A stretch of DNA of 64,000 bases from CBDCWA01 sp965223255 (GTDB taxonomy: Bacteria; Pseudomonadota; Alphaproteobacteria; Rhizobiales; Hyphomicrobiaceae). The position numbers and the translations under genes were made by a program. The notes beneath the pieces were generated by a model. The model was not told the DNA's origin, did no database searches, and worked only from the letters and a program-made list of their open reading frames with translations. Of the stretch, positions 45,352-54,797 are shown piece by piece. The stretch lies in assembly GCA_965223255.1 (NCBI GenBank), contig CBDCWA010000002.1:1167366-1231365 (forward strand), read 5' to 3'. Numbering within the stretch: the stretch's first letter is position 1; each line of letters opens with the position of its first letter.

Positions 45352-45652
45352 GGTCAAACATGGTCGACTATTGGTGTTTGATCTTGGACGGCTCGCGCGG
45401 ATATTGCATCCGACCGTGGGCCGAGCCGCGTTGTAATTTGTTGCGTGTAGCGTGCAAAAATCCTGGGCTGACAATCACCTGCCGCTGGCACGGATATGCT
45501 GCCATCCCGCATGGACCCGAACGGGGTACCAAGGGAACTGAAGGAGGTCACGAACGTTAGCCGCACATTGTCGGAGCCTGAGCAACTCAGCCAATGTCGT
45601 CGGGGTTCATTGCTATGAAGAGCCGGGGAGCCGCTACCCCGGCTCTTTTTTT
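45352..45652 (+). ncRNA. Candidate structured RNA (about 300 nt) ending in an intrinsic terminator
   Basis: Successive self-complementary segments seen by eye: a nine-pair stem 45352-45360/45375-45383 with one wobble; CGGCTCG 45389-45395 with CGAGCCG 45422-45428, enclosing CGGAT/ATCCG (45398-45412); a nested stem in which ACATTG and CAATGT enclose CTGAG CAA CTCAG (about 45565-45597), itself flanked by GAAC and GTTC; TTCAT/ATGAA (45606-45619); and the terminator at 45619-45652. No protein frame here has a ribosome site or recognisable product. I do not recognise tmRNA, RNase P, SRP RNA or a known riboswitch. The 5' end is unknown. It could be a stand-alone sRNA or a leader that controls the gene at 45780. 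Confidence 0.4.
45619..45652 (+). terminator. Strong intrinsic terminator
   Basis: Ten-base perfect stem AGAGCCGGGG (45619-45628) and CCCCGGCTCT (45637-45646), loop AGCCGCTA, then a run of seven T (45646-45652). It lies about 130 bases before the second hydantoinase operon and therefore ends a transcript that starts to its left on the + strand. Confidence 0.9.
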
Positions 45653-45779
45653 GTGGCATTGGTTGTATTAGGGTGCGCCGACTTTCATCAGATGATCAGC
45701 ACCTGAGAAACCGGTTCAACTGGTTGTCAAAGGCGTAGGCATTGCCCGCCACCGTTTCACACCAGTCCAAAGGCAGCGA

Positions 45780-47861
45780 ATGACGAAACGCTATCGCATA
45801 GGAGTCGATGTCGGCGGCACCCACACCGATCTGGTGTTGTTGGATGTTGAGACCGGGGAAATCCAAGTTGAGAAGGTGGCGACCACTCCAGACAATCCGG
45901 CGCTTGGAGTTTTGGCTGGTATTAACCAACTGCAAGCGCGCGGCGTTGATTTGGCAGCGATAGAATTTTTCTCGCATGGCACAACAATAACGACCAACGC
46001 GCTTTTGGAAATGCGCGGTGCCAAAGTCGGCTTGCTCATTAACGCTGGTTATCGCGCCATTCAGGAAATTCAGGGCCAGGCGCGCGACGGCAATCCCTTT
46101 GACTATTTTTATTACAAGCCGGAGGCGATTGCGCCGCAAAGCACGACATTCGAGGTCGGGGGCCGTATCGATTTTGAAGGCCATGAATTAGCAGCGCTCG
46201 ACGAGGATGCGGTTGTGAGCGCGGCCAAGCACCTTGCGGCAGCCGGCGTTCGCTCGGTTGCCGTGTGCTATCTCTTTTCCTACATGAACCCCACCCACGA
46301 GCAACGGACCAAAGCGCTACTACAAGAGGCAATACCGGATGCGCACATTTCGCTGTCCTCGGAGGTTCTGCCGCGGATTCGCGAATGGCCACGTATGTCG
46401 GCGACTTTGCTCAACGCCTACTTGTCACCGGTTTTGGTCGCATACATCGCCAACCTTGGCGCCGGACTTTCTGCGGCTGGGATCAACACACCGCAACGCT
46501 TCTTGATGCAGTCCAACGGTGGTGTCATGCCATTCGCCGGTGCGGTAACAGGCGAAAAAACCGTGCAGACATTGTTGTCCGGGCCGGCAGCAGGTGCACA
46601 AGCCAGTGCATACCTTTGTAGTCGTGATGCCCCAGGCGGCCTTGTCACACTGGACATGGGCGGGACCAGCGCCGACATTGCTTTCATTGAAGGCCAGCCA
46701 TTAGAGATCACCGAAGGCGTCGTCGCCCGCCGTCAGCTTGATATTCCGACACTCGATCTGACCACCATTTCTGCCGGTGGCGGCTCAATTGTATCGATCG
46801 ACCGCGTCGGGCTCCTTACTGTCGGCCCGCGCAGCGCCGGGGCCTCTCCGGGTCCGGTGTGTTATGGGCGCGGTGGCGCCGAGCCGACTGTCACCGATGC
46901 AGACGTCGTCAGCGGCAAACTCAATCCCGAATATTTCCTCGGTGGTACGCAAAACCTCGATATCGAGGCCGCAGCTGCAGCATTGACGGAAAAGGTTGCC
47001 AACCCGCTTGGGATCTCTCTCAGCGAGGCTGCCAGCGGCGTCGCCCGCATCGTCGATATGCGCATGGCAGATGAGATTCGCGTTTTCGCGGCGCGCCGCG
47101 GCGTTGACATAACGAATTTCACGCTGCTGCCGTTTGGCGGCGCTGGCGCGGTGCATGCCGCGGCAGTTGCAAGCGAGCTTGGCATGCGCCGCATCCTGGT
47201 GCCGATGCGCCCCGGTGCATTTTCTGCACTTGGCCTCCTGTGCACAGATGTCCTGCACGATTATGTCCGCTCCGAATTGAGCCTACTTGATGCTGTCGAC
47301 CCCACGCGTGCCAACCAGGTCTTTGCCGAAATGCGGCAGACGGCAATGCGCGAGCTTGATGACGAAGGGCTAAATCACGACGACGCAGCTTTCGAACGCG
47401 AACTGGATCTGCGCTATGCAGGACAGGGCTATGAATTGCGGGTACCTTTGGTTGGTACGCCAGAGGAGTTGGTATCGAAGGATATCTTGACTGCCATGCG
47501 CGCGCGCTTCGACGAGGAGCACCGGCGAATACACGGACATGCGGCGACTGAGAACGCGGTAGAGCTTGTAAGCTATCGCATGCGCGTTAGGGTCGGCGTT
47601 CCAAAGTATGTGCAGACCATTGCAGAACAGGCGTCGCCGACTGAGCCTTCCGATCGCGCCATCAAAGGGCGCCGCACCGTGAATTTCACGGGTGAGGAAG
47701 CGATCGACACGCCGATATTCGATCGCCACCAACTATCGGTCGCCACCCACCTATCTGGACCCGCCATCATTGAACAATTCGATGCGACAACCGTTGTGCC
47801 GCCTGGTTGGTCAGCCACCGTCGATCGTGCCAGCAATCTTGTCCTGACCGCGGAGGCGTAA
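45780..47861 (+). CDS. Hydantoinase/oxoprolinase family subunit A, second copy
   Basis: 693 residues. The N-terminal GVDVGGTHTDLVLLD, GTTITTNALLEMRGA, and TLDMGGTSADIAFI nucleotide motifs are intact, with GGAGAVHAAAV near residue 460 and DLRYAGQGYELRVP in the C-terminal domain. It shares this plan with the first copy but differs at many positions, so it is a paralogue and not a recent duplicate. ATG 45780 has a short AAGG upstream. Subunit B follows after three bases. Confidence 0.88.
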   Translation: MTKRYRIGVDVGGTHTDLVLLDVETGEIQVEKVATTPDNPALGVLAGINQLQARGVDLAAIEFFSHGTTITTNALLEMRGAKVGLLINAGYRAIQEIQGQARDGNPFDYFYYKPEAIAPQSTTFEVGGRIDFEGHELAALDEDAVVSAAKHLAAAGVRSVAVCYLFSYMNPTHEQRTKALLQEAIPDAHISLSSEVLPRIREWPRMSATLLNAYLSPVLVAYIANLGAGLSAAGINTPQRFLMQSNGGVMPFAGAVTGEKTVQTLLSGPAAGAQASAYLCSRDAPGGLVTLDMGGTSADIAFIEGQPLEITEGVVARRQLDIPTLDLTTISAGGGSIVSIDRVGLLTVGPRSAGASPGPVCYGRGGAEPTVTDADVVSGKLNPEYFLGGTQNLDIEAAAAALTEKVANPLGISLSEAASGVARIVDMRMADEIRVFAARRGVDITNFTLLPFGGAGAVHAAAVASELGMRRILVPMRPGAFSALGLLCTDVLHDYVRSELSLLDAVDPTRANQVFAEMRQTAMRELDDEGLNHDDAAFERELDLRYAGQGYELRVPLVGTPEELVSKDILTAMRARFDEEHRRIHGHAATENAVELVSYRMRVRVGVPKYVQTIAEQASPTEPSDRAIKGRRTVNFTGEEAIDTPIFDRHQLSVATHLSGPAIIEQFDATTVVPPGWSATVDRASNLVLTAEA

Positions 47862-47864
47862 AAA

Positions 47865-49520
47865 ATGTCCGACGCCATTACCCTGCAGATCGTCCGCAAT
47901 CGGGTCGCAAGCTTGATGCAGGAGATGCATTACCATTTCTACCGTTCGGGTTATTCAACCATTATTCGCGAGAGTAAGGATTTTTCCTGCGCCATACTCG
48001 ACAATAAGGGCCGCTTGCTCGTCGCCCCGCCGATGTTTTTTCATGCCCCCGTATACCGGCACTTCTGCGGGTATATTCTTGACAATTATGGCCGCGAGAA
48101 CATTGCAGATGGCGATGTGTTCGTGTGCAATCATCCCTACGATGGCGGCTTGCCGCATGTCTCCGACATGGGTTTCGTTGCCCCGATCTTTTTCGGCAAC
48201 GACCTGGTCGGGTTTTCAGGCGCGGTGGCACATAAAGCAGATGTTGGTGGCACCAACCCCGGCAGCACATCGCCCAATGCGACCGAACTCTATCATGAAG
48301 GCCTGCTGCTGCCGCCCGTCAAGATCGTGACCGCTGGGCGCTTCAACGACGACTTGGAACGCGTCATCCTGGCCAATAGTCGACAACCGAAATTAGTCAA
48401 AGGCGATATGCATGGTCAGATCGCGTCGGTAGCAATGGGTGTGAGCCGCACCAAGGACATGTGTGCAAAGCTTGGCGGAGACAACGTAATGGCGGCGTTT
48501 CAGGACCTATTGGCCGGCGCAGCTGCAGAATTGCAAGCCGCCATCGCCGCATTGCCGGATGGCACATCAGAGGCCGAAGGCTTTATGGATTCCGACGGTG
48601 TTGACATCGAGACCCCGGTTCGTTTCGCCTGCAAAGTAACAGTCGATCAAGGGCGCATGACCTTCGATTTTTCAAAGAGTGCACCACAAACGCGGGGACC
48701 AATCAATCTCAGGCCATCGATGATCGAGGCCTGTGTCTTTTATTCATTGATTGGCGCACTTGATCCCAACATCTATTATAATGACGGCATGCGCGACGTG
48801 GTCGACATTGTCCTTGCACCCAACACCGTGACCAATGCCAGCCCACCTGCGCCAGTGTCCAATTACCAGTCTGCCAATTTGAAACTGGTCGATGTGATCC
48901 TTGAGGCGCTTGCTTTTTTCAATCCCGAGCGTGCGGTTGCCAACGCCGGCGCCAGCGGCGCCTTGCTCATCCAGTGGCACGGGGGCGGCCGGCCTGGCCA
49001 AGCCAGTATGCAGTACGAAATTCTTGGCTCATCCTATGGAGGCGGCAAGGGCTATGATGGCTGTTCGGCCGTTGCAACGCATCTGTCAAATCTGCACAAC
49101 ACACCGATCGAAATTCTGGAATCCGAGTTTCCTTGCCGCATCACCAATTTTGATATCGTCCCCGACACCGCGGGCGTCGGTGAATTCCGCGGCGGCGTCT
49201 CTTTCAGGCGACGTTATGAGCTGTTGCAGGATGCAACCGTTGTGCGCCGCGCCGACCGCGCGAAATGCCCGCCAAAGGGACTAGCCGGTGGCGGTGATGG
49301 CACGCCGAGCAAGTTTGTCATTAAGGCCGGCACGCCGGACGAACGCGAAGTCCCACCAATGGGGCGTTATGAATTGAATGCTGGTGATAGCTTTTATCTG
49401 CTAAGCCCTGGGGGAGCTGGATATGGCAATCCCACGGATCGTGATCCAGCTGCCGTTGCGCGGGATATAACGGAAGGTTATGTCACCCCCGAAGCAGCGA
49501 AATCGGCGTACAAGAAATAA
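47865..49520 (+). CDS. Hydantoinase/oxoprolinase family subunit B, second copy
   Basis: 551 residues. The family blocks are IVRNRVASLMQEMHYHFYRSGYSTIIRES (residues split across the N-terminal helix), CNHPYDGGLPHVSDM, HKADVGGTNPGS, and a C-terminal SPGGAGYGNPTDRDP. GGAGG precedes ATG 47865. It is shorter than the first copy because it lacks the N-terminal Ser/Thr segment and the basic tail. It forms a pair with the preceding gene. Confidence 0.88.
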   Translation: MSDAITLQIVRNRVASLMQEMHYHFYRSGYSTIIRESKDFSCAILDNKGRLLVAPPMFFHAPVYRHFCGYILDNYGRENIADGDVFVCNHPYDGGLPHVSDMGFVAPIFFGNDLVGFSGAVAHKADVGGTNPGSTSPNATELYHEGLLLPPVKIVTAGRFNDDLERVILANSRQPKLVKGDMHGQIASVAMGVSRTKDMCAKLGGDNVMAAFQDLLAGAAAELQAAIAALPDGTSEAEGFMDSDGVDIETPVRFACKVTVDQGRMTFDFSKSAPQTRGPINLRPSMIEACVFYSLIGALDPNIYYNDGMRDVVDIVLAPNTVTNASPPAPVSNYQSANLKLVDVILEALAFFNPERAVANAGASGALLIQWHGGGRPGQASMQYEILGSSYGGGKGYDGCSAVATHLSNLHNTPIEILESEFPCRITNFDIVPDTAGVGEFRGGVSFRRRYELLQDATVVRRADRAKCPPKGLAGGGDGTPSKFVIKAGTPDEREVPPMGRYELNAGDSFYLLSPGGAGYGNPTDRDPAAVARDITEGYVTPEAAKSAYKK

Positions 49521-49551
49521 TTCGCAAACGTTTAATTAGGAGGAATCAACC

Positions 49552-50391
49552 ATGGCAGACGTATCGGTCGGTATTGTTGGGTGTGGTCGCATGGGCCTTG
49601 CGATGTTGAAGCATCTCATCGCCAAAGGATTTCCGACGAGGGTGTGCGACATATCCGAAGAGCAATGTGAGAAGGCCAAAGCTGTAGGGGCCAGTACTGC
49701 CTCAACGCCTGCAGAACTCGCCAAGAGCTGCAATTTTATAATCCTCGGTGTTGGCTTTGACAAGGAAGTAGAAGAAACCGTCACCGGCGCCAACGGCCTT
49801 TTGGAGACAATGGCACAAGGTGGGATAATCGCGATATCTTCCACTGTCGCGCCGGACACCGTGAAGGCGATGGAAGAGGCCGCCAAGGCCAAGCGGATCG
49901 GCGTTCTTGATGCACCGATCTGTCGCGGGCGCTGGGCCGCTGATGAAGGCACGTTACTTGCTTTGGTCGGTGGACCGGAGGATATCGTCGCACGCTCCAA
50001 GCCGGTCTACGAAACATTTTGTTCAGACATTATGCATTTAGGCGATGTCGGTCATGGCCAGGTCGGCAAGACCATGAACAATATGCTGCTGTGGGTGAAC
50101 GGCGTCGCATTGATTGAGGCTGGCCGCCTATCTGAGACGACAGGCATAGACCTGGTGAAACTTCGTGAGGCCTTGCTGATGAGTTCCGGTAAGTCTGCAG
50201 CCCTTGAGGATTGGGATGGCATTACCTTCACCTGGGCCTTGAAGGATATGCAGATTGTGTCTGACATGACGGATAAGGCCGGACTATCCTTGCCCATCAC
50301 CGGTGCCATAAAGGAACTGGTCAAGGAAGCCAGACGCATAAAGGCAGACAATCCGCCAGATTGGACCGGCAATAAGCCAATGGCGTATTAG
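49552..50391 (+). CDS. NAD(P)-dependent beta-hydroxyacid dehydrogenase (3-hydroxyisobutyrate dehydrogenase-like)
   Basis: 279 residues. The Rossmann motif GIVGCGRMGLAML, the substrate loop DAPICRGRWAADEGTL and the catalytic lysine in GQVGKTMNNMLLW place it in the beta-hydroxyacid dehydrogenase family. AGGAGG precedes ATG 49552. It lies 31 bases after the second subunit B and likely handles a hydroxyacid or its semialdehyde from that pathway. Confidence 0.88.
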   Translation: MADVSVGIVGCGRMGLAMLKHLIAKGFPTRVCDISEEQCEKAKAVGASTASTPAELAKSCNFIILGVGFDKEVEETVTGANGLLETMAQGGIIAISSTVAPDTVKAMEEAAKAKRIGVLDAPICRGRWAADEGTLLALVGGPEDIVARSKPVYETFCSDIMHLGDVGHGQVGKTMNNMLLWVNGVALIEAGRLSETTGIDLVKLREALLMSSGKSAALEDWDGITFTWALKDMQIVSDMTDKAGLSLPITGAIKELVKEARRIKADNPPDWTGNKPMAY

Positions 50392-50411
50392 CGCTCGAGA
50401 TCAGGCAGTCA

Positions 50412-51839
50412 ATGATGACGGAGCCCGACACGCCACCCCGGACGCACACGCGCATGGTCCTGGCAATCGTTGCCACGGCAATGTTCATGACCCAACTGGA
50501 TTCCACGGTTATCGCGACCGTTATTCCGGTTATGGCGCGCGAGTTTGGCACCAACCCCGTTCATCTCAAGCTGGCATTGACATCTTATCTGCTGGCCATT
50601 GCCATCTTCATTCCGGCTTCAGGCTGGGCTGCGGACCGCTTTGGCGCACGCCGCGTCTTTTCGTTAGCGATGATCGTTTTCACGCTCGGCTCTGTTGCCT
50701 GCGCTTTATCAGAAAGCTTGTGGGCGCTTGTGGGTGCCCGCATCATCCAAGGTATGGGCGGCGCGATGCTGGTTCCCGTCGGTCGCATCGTTGTTCTGCG
50801 TACTCTGCCACGGACCGAACTTGTGAGCGCTCTAGCGTTGCTGGCAATACCGCAACTCATTGCACCAATTCTCGGACCACCTGTCGGCGGATTTATTGCA
50901 ACGTATTCAAGTTGGCAGTGGATATTTTGGATCAACGTTCCAATCGCATTTGTCTGCGTCGCGCTCGCGGGCCGCTACATGCCCGAGCTGAAATCCACGG
51001 GCGCTTCGACGTTCGACTGGACAGGCTTTGCGCTCATCGGTCCCGGCCTGGCTGCCGTACTAGCCGGCATAAGTCTTGTTGGAGTCGGCCTGTTGAGTGC
51101 CTGGCAGATCGCCCTTGTCGTCATTATCGGCGTGGTTCTGATGTTTCAGTTCGCGCGCCACGTCCGCGCTAAGGCTAATCCGCTGATCGACTTGAACTTG
51201 CTCACCATTCCAACGTTCGCAAACGGAATACTCGCGGCCTTTCTATTTCGCGCCAGCATCGGCTGTTCTCTTTTTCTTGTGCCGCTTGTCCTGCAGGAAG
51301 GACTAGGAAAGACGGCATTTGAAGCCGGTGCGATCACGCTTGTGTTGGGCGTCGGTGCGATCATGATGAAGTTTATCGGACCGCCTGTGCTCAAGCGCTT
51401 TGGTTTCCGAAGGGTCATGATCCCAAACGGTATCGCCTGCGCCATATTTGCTGCGCTGCCGATGGTCTTCTTATTGCAGCCGCCTGTCGCAGTGATGATG
51501 TTGATCCTGTTTTCAACCTCCTTGGCGCGGTCTTTGCAGTTCGTCGCAACCAATGCTGTCATCTATGCAGATATTCCCGATCACCGGATCGCCTCGGCCA
51601 CGTCATTTTTCGCCGTTGCTCAGGAGCTGTCCGGCGCCGCAGGTATTGCCGTCGCGGCTGCAGTGATGCAGACCTATCAGTTGGCGAAAGGGACAACGCT
51701 ACTTGCTGCCGATGACTTCGTTGTCATCTTCATCACCGTCGGTCTGATCTCGGCAAGCCAGCTCATTCCCCTGGCACGTCTCGCCAGCGATGCCGGCAAT
51801 TCACTGCATGGGTCTTCCAAGACCAAACCGGCCCAATGA
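50412..51839 (+). CDS. MFS transporter, DHA2 (EmrB/QacA) type, 14 spans
   Basis: 475 residues. The first span carries TQLDSTVIATVIP, close to the DHA2 signature, and the loop 2-3 motif is ASGWAADRFGARRVF. About fourteen hydrophobic segments can be counted. It ends three bases from the convergent epimerase gene. DHA2 proteins usually export drugs or metabolites; placement after the dehydrogenase suggests export of a toxic substrate or intermediate. Confidence 0.87.
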   Translation: MMTEPDTPPRTHTRMVLAIVATAMFMTQLDSTVIATVIPVMAREFGTNPVHLKLALTSYLLAIAIFIPASGWAADRFGARRVFSLAMIVFTLGSVACALSESLWALVGARIIQGMGGAMLVPVGRIVVLRTLPRTELVSALALLAIPQLIAPILGPPVGGFIATYSSWQWIFWINVPIAFVCVALAGRYMPELKSTGASTFDWTGFALIGPGLAAVLAGISLVGVGLLSAWQIALVVIIGVVLMFQFARHVRAKANPLIDLNLLTIPTFANGILAAFLFRASIGCSLFLVPLVLQEGLGKTAFEAGAITLVLGVGAIMMKFIGPPVLKRFGFRRVMIPNGIACAIFAALPMVFLLQPPVAVMMLILFSTSLARSLQFVATNAVIYADIPDHRIASATSFFAVAQELSGAAGIAVAAAVMQTYQLAKGTTLLAADDFVVIFITVGLISASQLIPLARLASDAGNSLHGSSKTKPAQ

Positions 51840-51841
51840 GA

Positions 51842-52792
51842 TCAGCTATTGCGCCGGCGAGAGGCTAGCACTTCATCGCGGAAGTCCTTGAAGCCGTCTT
51901 CGAGACTGACTGTCGGTTGCCAACCGAGCAGGTCTTTGGCACGCGCGATGTCCATCGGATAGGGTTTAGATTTTGGTGGCTCGCCCTCGATGATTTCATA
52001 GTCGAGCGCCGGGCAAACCGACTTGACCGCGTCCAACACCTCTTGAAAAGTGGTCACGACACCGTTGCCGACATTGAAGATGCGTTCGCCCGGCATATCG
52101 ATGGTCGCGGCAATATCGATCGCCCGGCCGGCGTCGCTGGCATAAATATATTCATTGTCCATTGTTTCGTTTGTCGGGATGCGGGCTTTGGTGCCATCGA
52201 TACCCGCCTCGAGCAAAGCCTGCATTTTTAGCCCGCCCGAGGACCCGGCCCAGAAATGACCGAGCCCATAGACATTGGCCAGCCGGATCATGATCAGCTC
52301 GAAATTGAACTCGTTGGCATAGGCTTCCAGAATAAGTTCTTTTGCAACCTTGTAATTGCCATAGGCACGCCCGGTACCGCGATGGAAATCTTCCTTGACC
52401 GCTTCTACGTATGTGCGTCGGGAATCGTAGACACCCATCGTCGAAATATGGATCAACCGCTTCACCCCGGTGAGCCGAACGGCTTCCGCGATATTGCGTG
52501 TCCCGATCACGTTAACGTCAAACGCAGTGCTGATTTCCTTTTGCGCCCGCCCACCGATCATGCCCGCGGTATGAATAATCGTATCAGCCTTGTGGGATTG
52601 GATGGTATCGACGACGTCTGACAAACTTCTGACGTCGGCTTGCACAAAGCCGTAGCCATCACCGTCGAGTTTAAAGTCCAGGTAATCCTGGCGCGGCAAC
52701 GGATCGAGAAATACTACGGGCTCATTGCGAGCCTTCGCGCATCGCGCGAACGCCGTCCCCACCAGGCCGGCACCGGTTACCAGCGTTGTCAT
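51842..52792 (-). CDS. NAD-dependent epimerase/dehydratase
   Basis: 316 residues of the extended SDR family. VTGAGLVGTAFARCA binds NAD. The active site has the serine in HISTMGVYDS and YGNYK (YxxxK). The C-terminal half contains the usual NVGNGVVTTFQEVLDAV element and a GWQPTVSLEDGFKD end, as in UDP-sugar epimerases and dehydratases. ATG 52792 has GGAGG six bases upstream; the open frame before it is non-coding. It is divergent from the ThDP enzyme gene. Confidence 0.87.
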   Translation of the reverse strand: MTTLVTGAGLVGTAFARCAKARNEPVVFLDPLPRQDYLDFKLDGDGYGFVQADVRSLSDVVDTIQSHKADTIIHTAGMIGGRAQKEISTAFDVNVIGTRNIAEAVRLTGVKRLIHISTMGVYDSRRTYVEAVKEDFHRGTGRAYGNYKVAKELILEAYANEFNFELIMIRLANVYGLGHFWAGSSGGLKMQALLEAGIDGTKARIPTNETMDNEYIYASDAGRAIDIAATIDMPGERIFNVGNGVVTTFQEVLDAVKSVCPALDYEIIEGEPPKSKPYPMDIARAKDLLGWQPTVSLEDGFKDFRDEVLASRRRNS

Positions 52793-53064
52793 GGGCCACC
52801 TCCAATCTATCGGGTCTATCTGCCCTCGATAGCACGCCACTCCTAGACTGGCGAGACTTCCCAGCTCATGGTCCCTCCCCCAGATCATCGTAGGAATAGA
52901 GCAACTTATCTGCTTTCGATTGGCATCGTCCAGTTTCCAATGAAAAGCAGGTTGTTCTAAGGTACAGTCGAATTGCAGCTGAGCGGTTCGCAGCCAATGG
53001 GCAGCGGGGTCGGCTAGGACGGGGTCCGGAACAAGTCCCGGACACGACGGAGGAGTTGGACAAT

Positions 53065-54783
53065 ATGGCAGACGATCAGGCACCGGCAGGACAGGTGGCG
53101 ATGGGGTGGGGCAGCGATGCCTTTGCCGAAATGATGCGTGCATTGGATATTGAATATGTCGCCCTTAATCCCGGCGCCAGTTACCGCGGCTTGCATGACA
53201 GTCTCGTCAACTATCTCGGCAACAAGCGCCCTGAGATGCTGGTCTGCCTGCACGAAGAGCATGCTGTTGCAATTGCCCACGGTTATGCCAAGGCCAAAGG
53301 CAAACCAATGGGCGCAATCGTACATTCCAATGTCGGCTTGATGCACGCAACGATGGCGATCTTTGATGCGTGGTGCGACCGCCAGCCGGTTCTAGTATTT
53401 GGCGCAACGGGGGCAGTCGACGCGATGAAGCGTCGCCCATGGATCGAATGGATTCATACCGCGCGCGATCAAGGCGCCTTGGTTCGCCATTACACCAAAT
53501 GGGATGACCAGCCCGCCTCCGTCGAGGCAGCGTTGGAATCAATGGCGCGCGCCAACATCTTGTCGCAAACCATGCCGCAAGGTCCGACCTATATTGTCTT
53601 TGACGTCTCCTTGCAGGAGGAAAAGATCGACACCGAGATTAAGCTACCGGACCTCACCCGCCATCAGGTTCCACCGCCGCCGGAAGCTCCGGCAGCGGCG
53701 CTGGATGAAGCTGCAGGTATTCTCAAGAACGCCAAGAAGCCCGTCATAATGGTTGGCAGGGCGTCTCTCGACAAAGGCGATTGGGATCGCCGGGTTGCAC
53801 TCGCGGAGCGATTGGGCGCAGCTGTCATTCCGGACCTCAAGACGCGCGCCAGTTTTCCAACCGCTCACCCTTTGACATGCGGCGCACCTTCGACGCGACC
53901 GACAAAGGTGCAGACGGATGCAATCCAACAGGCGGACGTCTTATTGGCGCTTGACGTTGTGGATCTCGGCGGTGCCTTGAAGGTAGCGTTTGGCGACGAC
54001 GTCGTTAAGCCGCGCATAATTCATGCCACACTTGATAGTTACGTCGCCAACGGTTGGAGCATGGATTACCAGATCTTACCAGTCGTAGACGTGCCGCTCT
54101 TGGGCGATCCCGACCGCGTCGTCGCAGGTCTCCTCGCGCGATTAGGGACCACACCAAAGGCAGAGCTTGGCCCGCCGCGCTTGACAAGCGTACCCGAACC
54201 GGCCGGCAGTGGCGAAATCAGATTGCCTGACATTTCACGTGTCGCAACGCGCATCGCAGACGGGCGCGAGATTTGCTTTGTACGGCTGCCACTGCGCTGG
54301 CCATCAGATACCAACAACTTCAAACAACCGTTGGATTGCCTGGGCTATGAAGGTGGCGGCGGCGTTGGCTCCGGCCCGGGCATGGCGGTCGGCTCAGCCC
54401 TAGCCTTGCGCGGTACCGGCCGCATTCCCGTCGCAATCCTCGGCGACGGCGATACCTTGATGGGACTGTCGGCACTGTGGACGGCAAAGCGCTATGGCAT
54501 CCCGCTGCTTGTCGTTGTTGCCAACAATACGGTCTACCAAAACGATGTCGCCCATCAGGACCACATCGCCATTGAGCGGTCGCGACCGCGCGAGAACAAG
54601 TATATTGGACAGGACATCGTCGATCCGGTCCCCGATTTGCACACCTTGGCCAGAGGCTTCGACTGGACCACGCCAAAACAAAAGATCACCGATCTTGCTG
54701 ATCTCGAACCGGCAATTATCGAGGGGTTGAAGATTGTTGAAGCAGGCGGCTGTCACCTGATCGATGTCGCCATGGTTGATTAG
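53065..54783 (+). CDS. ThDP-dependent enzyme, acetolactate synthase / benzoylformate decarboxylase-like
   Basis: 572 residues with the three-domain plan of ThDP enzymes: N-terminal PYR domain with the activating glutamate in CLHEEHAVAIAHGYAKA (Glu64 or Glu65), a middle domain (KKPVIMVGRASLDKGDWDRRVALAERLG), and the C-terminal PP domain with the ThDP motif GDGDTLMG...NN. The substrate could be a 2-oxo acid such as benzoylformate or a two-carbon donor. GGAGG precedes ATG 53065; a TTG nine bases earlier sits too close to it. A UbiD gene follows at 55200. Confidence 0.85.
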   Translation: MADDQAPAGQVAMGWGSDAFAEMMRALDIEYVALNPGASYRGLHDSLVNYLGNKRPEMLVCLHEEHAVAIAHGYAKAKGKPMGAIVHSNVGLMHATMAIFDAWCDRQPVLVFGATGAVDAMKRRPWIEWIHTARDQGALVRHYTKWDDQPASVEAALESMARANILSQTMPQGPTYIVFDVSLQEEKIDTEIKLPDLTRHQVPPPPEAPAAALDEAAGILKNAKKPVIMVGRASLDKGDWDRRVALAERLGAAVIPDLKTRASFPTAHPLTCGAPSTRPTKVQTDAIQQADVLLALDVVDLGGALKVAFGDDVVKPRIIHATLDSYVANGWSMDYQILPVVDVPLLGDPDRVVAGLLARLGTTPKAELGPPRLTSVPEPAGSGEIRLPDISRVATRIADGREICFVRLPLRWPSDTNNFKQPLDCLGYEGGGGVGSGPGMAVGSALALRGTGRIPVAILGDGDTLMGLSALWTAKRYGIPLLVVVANNTVYQNDVAHQDHIAIERSRPRENKYIGQDIVDPVPDLHTLARGFDWTTPKQKITDLADLEPAIIEGLKIVEAGGCHLIDVAMVD

Positions 54784-54797
54784 AGCGCCCGGCGCTC
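54783..54797 (+). terminator. Short hairpin after the ThDP enzyme gene
   Basis: GAGCGCC and GGCGCTC face each other with one base between, right after the stop codon. The T-run after it is weak (CCAATGCCGGTTTTG), so this is a weak terminator candidate. Confidence 0.4.

Noticed and set aside
45306..45560. Possible 84-residue protein upstream of the second hydantoinase operon
   Set aside because: No ribosome site or recognisable fold, and the DNA is dense with hairpins better explained by RNA.
45352..45652. tmRNA, RNase P RNA or SRP RNA as identity of the structured region
   Set aside because: No tRNA-like acceptor or alphaproteobacterial tag codons, no conserved GAGGAAAGTCCGGGC block of RNase P and no SRP GGAAGG loop are present.
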